Assembly: GCA_903921135.1 (NCBI GenBank)
Contig: CAIXOY010000041.1
Location: 1-11,066 of the forward strand
Length of the DNA stretch: 11,066 bases
Direction of reading: 5' to 3'
Origin: an uncultured Gammaproteobacteria bacterium
GTDB lineage: Bacteria > Pseudomonadota > Gammaproteobacteria > Pseudomonadales > UBA5518
Below the pieces are notes generated by a model. That model was not told the DNA's origin. It searched no databases and saw only the letters and a program-made list of their open reading frames with translations. Numbering within the stretch: the stretch's first letter is position 1; every line of letters starts with the position of its first letter. A program made the translations under genes and the position numbers. This document shows positions 1-6,268 of this stretch, piece after piece.

Positions 1-1108
1 GCACGATCGTCTCGCCCCACACGTCGCAGTCAACGCCGCCCATCATGTAGTGGGCACCCGGGCGGACCGGGATCGGCTGCTCGATCGGATCGACGCCGGC
101 GTAGTCCATGGCCAGCTCGCGCGAGCCCGGCAGGCGGCTCTGCAGCTTCTTCCAGCCGAGGTGCGTGAGATCGAGCAGCACGCAGCCGTCGACGCCACGA
201 CCGTCGGCGATCTCTTTCCACTCCGCGCGCGACACGACGTCACGGGAGGCCAGCTCCATCGCGTTCGGCGCATCGCCGACCATGAAGCGGTCGCCGTCCT
301 TGTTGCGGAGGTAGCCACCCTCGCCGCGGCAACCCTCGGTCACGAGCGTGCCCGCACCGGCGATGCCGGTGGGGTGGAACTGCCACATCTCGATGTCCTG
401 CACCGGCACGCCAGCGCGCAGCGCCATGCCGATGCCATCACCCGTGTTGATGTGCGCGTTGGTGGTGGAGGCGTAGATGCGCCCTGCCCCGCCGGTCGCG
501 AAGACCGTGGCACGGGATTTCACGAAGACCGTCTCACCGGTTTCGATGCAGATCGCGATCACACCGACCGCCACGCCGTCCTGATTCATGACCAGATCGA
601 CGGCGAACCACTCGTTCAGGAAGGCGGTGCGGTTCTTCAGGTTGGCCTGATAGAGCGTGTGCAGCAGCGCATGACCGGTGCGGTCCGCGGCGGCGCAGGT
701 ACGTGCAGCCTGTCCACCCTCGCCATAGTTCTTGCTCTGACCACCGAACGGGCGCTGGTAGATACGGCCGTTCTCGGTGCGCGAGAAGGGTAGTCCGAGG
801 TGCTCCATCTCGAACACCGCCTCGGGGCCCACCGAACACATGTATTCGATCGCGTCCTGGTCACCGATGTAATCGGAGCCCTTGACCGTGTCATACATGT
901 GCCAGCGCCAGTCGTCATCGGGATCCGCACTCGCAATGGCGCACGTGATGCCGCCCTGGGCCGATACCGTGTGGGAGCGGGTGGGAAAGACTTTCGAGAT
1001 GACGGCAGTACGGTAGCCGGACTGGGAAAGCTGAAGCGCGGCGCGCATGCCGGCGCCGCCGCCACCCACGATAACGCCGTCAAAACTGATGGTACGGATT
1101 CTGGCCAT
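1..1108 (-). CDS. sdhA: Succinate dehydrogenase flavoprotein subunit, partial (C-terminus off the left edge)
   Basis: Catalytic subunit of respiratory complex II, oxidising succinate to fumarate on the cytoplasmic face of the inner membrane and passing electrons to the iron-sulfur subunit SdhB. The ATG at 1108-1106 lies 3 nt after the sdhD stop. The first 369 residues are present (E. coli SdhA has 588). Visible are the FAD dinucleotide-binding motif GGGGAGMRA (about residues 15-23), the covalent-FAD histidine in TRSHTVSAQGG (His46), the QFHPTG active-site motif (His245), the RDVV arginine (Arg289) and HYMMGG (His353). The first ~275 residues follow the Pseudomonas/E. coli consensus closely. 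After that the usual MERYAPNAKDLA is MVGDAPNAMELA, about four residues are missing before the LTHLG stretch, and PTCHYMMGG is PGAHYMMGG. All catalytic residues seen are kept, so I expect an active enzyme. sdhB would be expected beyond the edge. Confidence 0.97.
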   Translation of the reverse strand, partial: MARIRTISFDGVIVGGGGAGMRAALQLSQSGYRTAVISKVFPTRSHTVSAQGGITCAIASADPDDDWRWHMYDTVKGSDYIGDQDAIEYMCSVGPEAVFEMEHLGLPFSRTENGRIYQRPFGGQSKNYGEGGQAARTCAAADRTGHALLHTLYQANLKNRTAFLNEWFAVDLVMNQDGVAVGVIAICIETGETVFVKSRATVFATGGAGRIYASTTNAHINTGDGIGMALRAGVPVQDIEMWQFHPTGIAGAGTLVTEGCRGEGGYLRNKDGDRFMVGDAPNAMELASRDVVSRAEWKEIADGRGVDGCVLLDLTHLGWKKLQSRLPGSRELAMDYAGVDPIEQPIPVRPGAHYMMGGVDCDVWGETIV

Positions 1109-1111
1109 CTC

Positions 1112-1486
1112 TCAATTACCCCACAGAATCTGGACGCCCCAGACGAGATACGCAAACAGCACGACCGCGTAGCCGGCCTGGAAAAGGATGCGGATCATGT
1201 TGCCGCGCGGGCCGATCATCCGGACCGTGAGGTAATCCGTGCTCACCGACCACAAGCCGATCCAGGCATGCGCCACGATGGACAGCAGCGCCATCAGGCT
1301 GAAGACCTTCATGGGGGTGCTGCGCATGTAGCCAGCCCACGTGGCGTAATCGAGTTGCGGGTGCAGCAGCAGGAAGCTGCCCACGCAGATCGTGTACGTC
1401 AGCAGGATGACCGCTGTAAACCGCTGCAACAGCCAGTCATACAGACCGCTGCGACCGAAACTGGTGACTGTGGTTACCATACCCAT
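1112..1486 (-). CDS. sdhD: Succinate dehydrogenase membrane anchor subunit SdhD
   Basis: Second hydrophobic anchor of complex II. With SdhC it holds SdhAB at the membrane, helps bind heme b and forms the ubiquinone site. The 124-residue product has three hydrophobic segments (about residues 20-42, 59-80, 97-121) and the family signature HAWIGLW...TDY. His73 corresponds to the conserved anchor histidine, and Asp84-Tyr85 to the quinone-site Asp-Tyr pair of E. coli SdhD. It ends in WGN. The frame overlaps the end of sdhC. The outer ATG (1486) gives a 13-nt overlap. The second ATG (1480, product starting MVTTVTSFGRSG) has a GGGGG run at better spacing and resembles the MV start of E. coli SdhD, so the true protein may be 122 residues. 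Translation is probably coupled to sdhC. Confidence 0.95.
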   Translation of the reverse strand: MGMVTTVTSFGRSGLYDWLLQRFTAVILLTYTICVGSFLLLHPQLDYATWAGYMRSTPMKVFSLMALLSIVAHAWIGLWSVSTDYLTVRMIGPRGNMIRILFQAGYAVVLFAYLVWGVQILWGN

Positions 1487-1848
1487 ACCCCCGCTGCAGC
1501 GATCAGGATGCCGGACACGGCAAACGTGATGCGCGCGCCCTTGACTCCACCCTCGAGTGTCTCGCCCACACCGAGGTCCATCAGCAGATGCTTTACGCCC
1601 GCAACCGCGTGGTAGATGAGCCCCGCGAGCACCGCCCAGATGACGAGTCTCGCCATCGGACTGCCGAGCATATCGACCGCTCCGGCGAAGCCGGCCTCAC
1701 CCGAGAGCGACAGGTCGAGGACGTACAGGAGCACCGCCACGGCGGCCACCAGGAAGACGCCCGAGACCCGGTGGAGGATCGAGGCCTTGGCGGTGACCGG
1801 CAGCGAGATGGTGCCGAGATCGAGGTTGACGGGACGGGTTTTGTTCAC
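1474..1848 (-). CDS. sdhC: Succinate dehydrogenase cytochrome b556 subunit SdhC (GTG start)
   Basis: First anchor subunit of complex II, contributing a heme b ligand and part of the ubiquinone pocket. Counting from the GTG at 1848, the 124-residue protein begins NKTRPVNLDL, the typical SdhC opening. It carries SILHRVSG (Ser23, Arg27, quinone-site residues in the family) and YHAVAGVKHLLMD, where His80 aligns with the E. coli heme ligand. Three membrane segments lie at about residues 29-48, 66-86 and 103-123. An in-frame ATG at 1887 would add MSCFPRPQEASFA, but it has no Shine-Dalgarno and lies only ~17 nt from the predicted transcription start. The GTG has a full AGGAGG 11 nt upstream and matches the family N-terminus, so I prefer it. 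It is the first gene of the sdhCDA(B) operon and is divergent from gltA. Confidence 0.93.
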   Translation of the reverse strand: MNKTRPVNLDLGTISLPVTAKASILHRVSGVFLVAAVAVLLYVLDLSLSGEAGFAGAVDMLGSPMARLVIWAVLAGLIYHAVAGVKHLLMDLGVGETLEGGVKGARITFAVSGILIAAAGVWVW

Positions 1849-1853
1849 GGCGA

Positions 1854-1865
1854 AGGAGGCCTCCT
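1854..1865 (-). promoter_or_regulatory. sdhC Shine-Dalgarno inside a perfect 12-bp palindrome
   Basis: On the minus strand the sequence reads AGGAGGCCTCCT, its own reverse complement. The AGGAGG half (1865-1860) is an ideal ribosome-binding site 11 nt before the GTG at 1848, and it is the main reason for choosing that start. The adjoining CCTCCT is an anti-Shine-Dalgarno. In RNA only a short stem (AGGA/TCCT around GGCC) could fold, so any effect on translation is conjecture. Confidence 0.7.
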
Positions 1866-1910
1866 GTGGACGCGGGAAACAGGACATCAGTGACCCGAAA
1901 AGCGGGCGGA

Positions 1911-1939
1911 AGTATAGGAACCAACCCCCCCGAACACAA
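1911..1939 (-). promoter_or_regulatory. Predicted sigma70 promoter of sdhCDA
   Basis: On the minus strand, -35 TTGTGT (1939-1934), a 17-bp spacer (1933-1917) and -10 TATACT (1916-1911, 5 of 6 to TATAAT) precede sdhC. The predicted start of transcription is near 1904, giving a leader of about 55 nt to the GTG. The -35 is weak (3 of 6), which would suit an activated or condition-dependent promoter. The spacer contains seven consecutive G (C on the plus strand, 1925-1931). Confidence 0.55.
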
Positions 1940-1986
1940 ACGGCCCGCGTCGACGGATTTACCTACGCCGGCAGGCCGCCCCCGGT

Positions 1987-2014
1987 TTGACAATGGCGCG
2001 GGCGCGTCGATAAA
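1987..2014 (+). promoter_or_regulatory. Predicted sigma70 promoter of gltA
   Basis: A perfect -35 TTGACA (1987-1992), a 16-bp GC-rich spacer and -10 GATAAA (2009-2014, 4 of 6) precede gltA. The predicted start near 2021 gives a leader of about 40 nt. The two divergent -35 boxes (sdhC side 1934-1939, gltA side 1987-1992) are only 47 bp apart, so one bound regulator could act on both. Confidence 0.6.
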
Positions 2015-2061
2015 GTCCCGCCTTGTCGTGAGCCCGCTACGGTTCGAGGAGTAACGCCGTA

Positions 2062-3354
2062 ATGACCGCAAGAAAAGCCACCCTCACCGTAGACGGAAGC
2101 GCTGCCGCGCTGGAACTTCCGGTCCACTCCGGAACCATCGGGCCGGACGTGATCGATGTACAGAGCCTGACTTCGAAGGGCTTCTTCACTTTCGACCCGG
2201 GCTTCATGTCTACCGCCTCCTGCGAAAGCAAGATCACCTACATCGATGGCGACAAGGGCGTGCTGCTCCACCGCGGCTACCCCATCGAGCAGCTTGCCGA
2301 GAAATCCGACTACCTCGAGACCTGCTACCTGCTGCTCTACGGTGAACTTCCAACCGCCACCGAGAAAGAGCACTTCGTGCGTACCGTGATGCGCCACACC
2401 ATGGTCCACGAGCAGTTGCAGTTCTTCTACCGGGGCTTCCGCCGCGACGCGCACCCGATGGCGATCATGTGCGGCGTCGTGGGCGCGCTTTCCGCCTTCT
2501 ATCACGATGCGCTCAACATCACCGATGAGGCCCACCGCGAAGTCGCAGCCTTCCGCCTGATCGCCAAGATGCCGACGATCGCGGCGATGAGCTACAAGTA
2601 CTCGATCGGCATGCCGTTCATGTACCCCGACAACACCCTCGACTACTCCTCGAACTTCCTGCACATGATGTTCGGGAATCCCTGCGAGAAGACCAAGATC
2701 AACCCGGTTCTCGCCCGCGCCATGGATCGCATCTTCCTGCTCCACGCGGACCACGAGCAGAACGCCTCCACCTCCGCGGTGCGTCTCACCGGCTCCACCG
2801 GTGCCAATCCCTTCGCCTGCATCGCGGCGGGTATCGCAGCACTCTGGGGCCCCGCGCACGGCGGCGCCAACGAGGCGGTGCTGCACATGCTCGAGGAAAT
2901 CGGCGATGAATCCCGGATCCCGGAGTTCATTGCCCGCGCCAAAGACAAGAACGATCCGTTCCGTCTGATGGGCTTCGGGCACCGCGTCTACAAGAACTTC
3001 GACCCCCGCGCCAAGGTCATGAAGCAGACCTGCGACGAGGTGCTGGCGGAACTGGGCCTGGAGAACGACCCTCTGCTGCGCATCGCCAAGGAACTCGAGC
3101 GCATCGCCACCGAGGACGAGTACTTCATCCAGAAGAAGCTCTACCCCAACGTGGACTTCTACTCGGGGATCATCCTGAAGGCGATCGGCATCCCGAAGCA
3201 GATGTACACCGTGATCTTCGCGACCGGCCGCACCATAGGCTGGATCGCGCACTGGCACGAGATGATCAGCGCCAGCTACAAGATCGGTCGTCCTCGCCAG
3301 CTCTACACGGGCGCGCCACAGCGGGACTTCGTCCCGATCGACCAGCGAGCCTGA
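2062..3354 (+). CDS. gltA: Citrate synthase, hexameric (type II) class
   Basis: Condenses oxaloacetate and acetyl-CoA to citrate, the entry step of the TCA cycle, in the cytoplasm. The 430 residues match the ~427-residue NADH-sensitive hexameric enzymes of Gram-negative bacteria. Visible are HADHEQNASTS, WGPAHGGANEA (catalytic His266), GFGHRVYK (His307) and NVDFYSG (catalytic Asp365), equivalent to E. coli His264, His305 and Asp362. Cys208 in GNPCEK sits where E. coli has Cys206, a residue linked to the NADH site, so allosteric inhibition by NADH is plausible but inferred. The ATG has GAGGAG (2046-2051) 10 nt upstream. The gene is divergent from sdhCDA, the arrangement seen in E. coli and pseudomonads, and convergent with phoU. 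The long open frame on the opposite strand is a GC-bias shadow. Confidence 0.98.
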   Translation: MTARKATLTVDGSAAALELPVHSGTIGPDVIDVQSLTSKGFFTFDPGFMSTASCESKITYIDGDKGVLLHRGYPIEQLAEKSDYLETCYLLLYGELPTATEKEHFVRTVMRHTMVHEQLQFFYRGFRRDAHPMAIMCGVVGALSAFYHDALNITDEAHREVAAFRLIAKMPTIAAMSYKYSIGMPFMYPDNTLDYSSNFLHMMFGNPCEKTKINPVLARAMDRIFLLHADHEQNASTSAVRLTGSTGANPFACIAAGIAALWGPAHGGANEAVLHMLEEIGDESRIPEFIARAKDKNDPFRLMGFGHRVYKNFDPRAKVMKQTCDEVLAELGLENDPLLRIAKELERIATEDEYFIQKKLYPNVDFYSGIILKAIGIPKQMYTVIFATGRTIGWIAHWHEMISASYKIGRPRQLYTGAPQRDFVPIDQRA

Positions 3355-3361
3355 GCCCTCT

Positions 3362-3383
3362 CCCCGGCGCTGGCGCGCCGGGG
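3362..3383. terminator. GC-rich hairpin between convergent gltA and phoU
   Basis: Arms CCCCGGCGC (3362-3370) and GCGCCGGGG (3375-3383) form a perfect 9-bp stem with a TGGC loop. It begins 7 nt after the gltA stop and, on the other strand, 10 nt after the phoU stop. Neither side has a T-run, so it is not a textbook intrinsic terminator. Its position makes a shared transcription end or an mRNA 3' stabiliser likely. Confidence 0.6.
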
Positions 3384-3393
3384 CAACGCCTGC

Positions 3394-4095
3394 CTAGGTC
3401 CAGCTCCGGACCGTGGACTCGATGCTCTCGAGTCCTTCGTGCCTCAGGTCCTTGCCTTTCACCATGTAGAACACGTACTCGGCGATGTTCCGGGAGTGGT
3501 CGCCTATGCGCTCCAGAGAGCGCAGCGCCCACATGATGTTCATCACGCGGGAAATGGAGCGCGGATCCTCCATCATGTAGGTGACCAGTTCGCGGGTCGC
3601 AGACTTGTACTCCCGGTCCACCTCCTTGTCGCGGCGCACCACCGACAGCGCGGCCTCGACATCCTGACGGGTCATGGCATCAAGGGCGTCGTGGAGCATC
3701 TCGCCCACCGCGGCACCGATGTGGCGCAACTCGTGGTAGCCCCGCGGCGACGGGCCTTCCTCGGTCAGCTTGAGTGCGAGCTTGGCGATCTTCTTGGCCT
3801 CGTCGCCGACCCGCTCGAGGTCACGGACGGTCTTGATCAGGGCGAGCACAGTGCGCAGGTCTGATGCCGCGGGCTGGCGTTTCACAAGGATGCGGGTGGC
3901 CTCGTCATCAACGGCAACCTCCATGCGGTTGACCTCCCGCTCCCGCGCGAGGATCTCTTCGGCACGCTGGCTGTCGGCCTCGATGATGGCATGGAGTGCG
4001 TCGCCGATCTGGCGCTCGACCAGGCCACCCATGCCCAGTACATGGACCTTGATGGCACCGAGATCGGCATCGAATTGCTGGGAGATGTGGTCCAT
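3394..4095 (-). CDS. phoU: Phosphate signalling regulator PhoU
   Basis: Cytoplasmic helical protein that damps Pho signalling when phosphate is plentiful, linking the Pst transporter to the PhoR kinase. The 233 residues (E. coli 241) form the expected tandem of two three-helix PhoU repeats. Each has its metal-binding signature: LERVGDEAKKIA (Glu94, Asp98) and LERIGDHSRNIAE (Glu195, Asp199). The ATG at 4095 has AGGAA 6 nt upstream. It is the last of three co-directional genes, 45 nt after the phoR stop, so probably co-transcribed with phoBR. In many relatives phoU is the last gene of pstSCAB-phoU; here no Pst genes adjoin it, and the transporter must be encoded elsewhere. phoU ends 39 nt from the convergent gltA stop. 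Confidence 0.96.
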   Translation of the reverse strand: MDHISQQFDADLGAIKVHVLGMGGLVERQIGDALHAIIEADSQRAEEILAREREVNRMEVAVDDEATRILVKRQPAASDLRTVLALIKTVRDLERVGDEAKKIAKLALKLTEEGPSPRGYHELRHIGAAVGEMLHDALDAMTRQDVEAALSVVRRDKEVDREYKSATRELVTYMMEDPRSISRVMNIMWALRSLERIGDHSRNIAEYVFYMVKGKDLRHEGLESIESTVRSWT

Positions 4096-4140
4096 GCGGG
4101 GTTCCTGCAGCCGGGGGACGAGTAGCGCCTCGCGCCCAGC

Positions 4141-5472
4141 TTAGCTCAGGGAGACCGCATATACCGCAGGTTCTTCGGCGAGCCGCTCGGCAGGAAACAC
4201 ACATCGGAACACACTGCCCGCGCCCGGCCGGCTCTCGACCTGCATCTCCCCGCCCAAGCGGATCAGCGCGTGCTTGACGATGGCGAGCCCAAGCCCTGTG
4301 CCGCCACGTTCCGTCGATCTTCCCTTGTCGACACGGTAGAAACGCTCTGTGAGCCGGGGAATATGCACCGGGTCGATACCGATACCGTCGTCCACCACGA
4401 CGAACTCGACGCCGGCATCGCAGCGACCGAAACGCACGTCCACAGATCCGCCCGGCTGCGTGTACTTCACGGCATTGAAAATGAGGTTCGAGAAGATGGT
4501 CTCGATCTCCTCCCGGCACGCACGGAAGCGAAGCGAGGCATCGCACTGCAACGAGATGCGACGATCTCCGGCACACGCCGTCAGCGCGTTCTCGCGGATC
4601 GACTCCAGCATCGCACAGACCTGGATGACCTCCTCGTCGGCGGGTTCGGGCTGATCGCTGTTCTCGAAGCGGGACAGCAGAAGGAGGTCCTTGAGCAGGT
4701 TCTCCATCCGCACCGACTGCTGGCGCATCTGCAGCAGCGCCTTGGCGATCACGGGCGAATCGTCGCCCAGCATATCGGCAAGGGTATCGACGTAGCCGGC
4801 GATGACGGTGAGCGGCGTGCGCAACTCGTGGGAGATGTTCCCCACGAAATCCTGCCGGATGGTTTCGAGGCGTTTCATGGCCGAGACATCGCGCACGAAC
4901 AACACGGTGCTCGCCTGCCCGAAGGAGGCTGCCTGCACCTGCAGCGTGAGCGCGCGGGCATCGGGCACGGTGAACTCGAACTCGGCGTCGCCGCCACCCG
5001 AGGACAGGAATTCCTGAAAGCCGGGATAACGAACCAGATTGCCGATGTGCTGGCCCTTGTCCTCCGGATGCCGGAGCCCGAGCAGGCGGCGCGCAGCCGG
5101 ATTGGACCATTCTATGCAGCGACCGGCGTCGAGGATGATGATCCCGTCCTTCAGCGCGGAAAAGGACTCCCTCAGCAGGGCGACACTGGTCTCGCCCTGG
5201 TTCACCCGCTCCCGCAGGCGGTCACGCCCGAGTTTCACGCGGTGTGCCACAAGCGCGAGCGGACCACCCAAAGCAGGTGGCTCTGCATCAGGCGACGGAT
5301 CCCGGAGCCAGTCGAGCAGCTTCCGCCAGCGGCGCGCGCAGACGAACAGGTAAATGCCGAGCGCGAGCGACACTCCGAACCACGCATTGCCCAGCCCCAG
5401 ACCGAGCGCCAGCCCCGCACCGAGCAGGATCGCGAGCAGGAGTACATCGGCCGGTTCCTCTCCTCTCCCCAT
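4141..5472 (-). CDS. phoR: Phosphate regulon sensor histidine kinase PhoR
   Basis: Membrane histidine kinase that phosphorylates PhoB under phosphate limitation and dephosphorylates it when phosphate is ample. The 443-residue protein has two closely spaced hydrophobic segments (about residues 9-28 and 30-45) with almost no periplasmic loop, as in E. coli PhoR, which senses through Pst/PhoU rather than an external ligand. A charged linker is followed by a PAS domain (about 97-195). The kinase core has the H-box NISHELRTPL (phospho-acceptor His215), N-box NLIFNAVKYT (about 329-338), G1 DDGIGI (361-366), F-box RFYRVDKGRS and G2 GGTGLGLA (390-397). All key residues are present. The ATG is 1 nt after the phoB stop (TGACATG), implying translational coupling. 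Confidence 0.96.
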   Translation of the reverse strand: MGRGEEPADVLLLAILLGAGLALGLGLGNAWFGVSLALGIYLFVCARRWRKLLDWLRDPSPDAEPPALGGPLALVAHRVKLGRDRLRERVNQGETSVALLRESFSALKDGIIILDAGRCIEWSNPAARRLLGLRHPEDKGQHIGNLVRYPGFQEFLSSGGGDAEFEFTVPDARALTLQVQAASFGQASTVLFVRDVSAMKRLETIRQDFVGNISHELRTPLTVIAGYVDTLADMLGDDSPVIAKALLQMRQQSVRMENLLKDLLLLSRFENSDQPEPADEEVIQVCAMLESIRENALTACAGDRRISLQCDASLRFRACREEIETIFSNLIFNAVKYTQPGGSVDVRFGRCDAGVEFVVVDDGIGIDPVHIPRLTERFYRVDKGRSTERGGTGLGLAIVKHALIRLGGEMQVESRPGAGSVFRCVFPAERLAEEPAVYAVSLS

Positions 5473-5473
5473 G

Positions 5474-6193
5474 TCAGCCGCCGGAACCCTGCGAGGAGAA
5501 GCGGTAGCCCGTCCCGCGCACCGTCTGGATGAAAGTCCCGAAATCGAATTGCCCTGCGGCCGCCGGCTCCAGCGCCTTCCTCAGGCGACGGACATGCACG
5601 TCGACCGTGCGCTCGTCGATGTAGACGTTGGCTCCCCAGACATGGTCGAGCAGTTGCGAGCGGGAGTAGGCGCGCTCCGGGTGCGTCATCAGGAACTGCA
5701 GCAAACGGAACTCGGTGGGTCCCATCGTTAGCGGGCGTCCGTCGGCATAGACGCGATGGGCAAGCGGGTCGAGCTTCAGCCCGCCCGCATCGACCACACT
5801 GGATTCCTCGGGAGTAGCTATACGCCGCAGCAGCGCACGGATGCGGGCGATCAGTTCGCGCGGCGAGAAAGGCTTGGTCACGTAGTCGTCTGCGCCGCCC
5901 TCCAGCCCCTGCACGCGGTTTCCCTCTTCCACCCGGGCTGTCAGCATGATCACGGGAAGATCAGCGGTCATTTCGTCCTTGCGCAGGCGGCGCAGCAACT
6001 CGAAACCACTGGTCTCCGGCATCATCCAGTCGAGCAGCACGATGTCAGGGCGGGAATCGAGGATCATGCCATGCGCCTCGCGCGCGTTCGCCGCCTGTCT
6101 GACGCGGAAGCCCGCCAACTCCAGGGACAGCTGCACCATGTCCCGTATGGAGGACTCGTCATCCACGATCAGCACGTTCTGCTTCTCGTTCAT
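5474..6193 (-). CDS. phoB: Phosphate regulon response regulator PhoB
   Basis: OmpR-family transcription factor activated by PhoR; it binds Pho boxes to switch on phosphate-starvation genes. The chosen 239-residue form starts MNEKQNVLIVDDE. The receiver domain (about 1-125) has the acidic pair Asp11/Asp12, phospho-acceptor Asp55 in LLDWMMP, Thr85 and Lys107 (TKPF). The DNA-binding winged helix (about 140-235) has GPTEFRLLQFLMTHPER, LLDHVWG, DERTVDVHVRRLRK and the closing TVRGTGYRF. Other in-frame ATGs lie at 6205 and 6238. The 6238 start has no ribosome-binding site and would put a CTGTCAT half-site inside the gene; 6193 gives the usual short lead into the first strand and has a weak GAGA about 7 nt upstream. 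A Pho box just upstream suggests autoregulation. phoR follows after 1 nt. Confidence 0.95.
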   Translation of the reverse strand: MNEKQNVLIVDDESSIRDMVQLSLELAGFRVRQAANAREAHGMILDSRPDIVLLDWMMPETSGFELLRRLRKDEMTADLPVIMLTARVEEGNRVQGLEGGADDYVTKPFSPRELIARIRALLRRIATPEESSVVDAGGLKLDPLAHRVYADGRPLTMGPTEFRLLQFLMTHPERAYSRSQLLDHVWGANVYIDERTVDVHVRRLRKALEPAAAGQFDFGTFIQTVRGTGYRFSSQGSGG

Positions 6194-6241
6194 CGACGTT
6201 CTCATGGCGCATCGCTCTGATGACAGGGATGCGGGCATCTA

Positions 6242-6259
6242 AAGACAGAATTGTGACAA
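6242..6259 (-). promoter_or_regulatory. Pho box upstream of phoB
   Basis: On the minus strand it reads TTGTCAC-AATT-CTGTCTT, two 7-bp direct repeats separated by a 4-bp A/T spacer, the architecture of a PhoB site (consensus CTGTCAT-N4-CTGTCAT). Matches are 5 of 7 and 6 of 7. A perfect CTGTCAT half-site lies on the same strand at 6226-6220, exactly 22 bp (two 11-bp periods) further toward the gene. The element is in the 75-bp gap between rlmKL and phoB, supporting positive autoregulation of phoBRU. No clear -10 was identified. Confidence 0.7.
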
Positions 6260-6268
6260 TCCGATTAA

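Noticed and set aside
50..793. 247-residue plus-strand frame opposite sdhA
   Set aside because: Antisense shadow of the strongly conserved SdhA sequence.
1963..3258. 431-residue open frame on the minus strand opposite gltA
   Set aside because: It is a codon-bias shadow: composition follows third-position GC of gltA, no recognisable domain is present, and gltA has every catalytic motif.
3908..5110. 400-residue minus-strand frame spanning phoR and phoU
   Set aside because: Out of frame with both real genes, extremely Arg-rich, and without any kinase motif.
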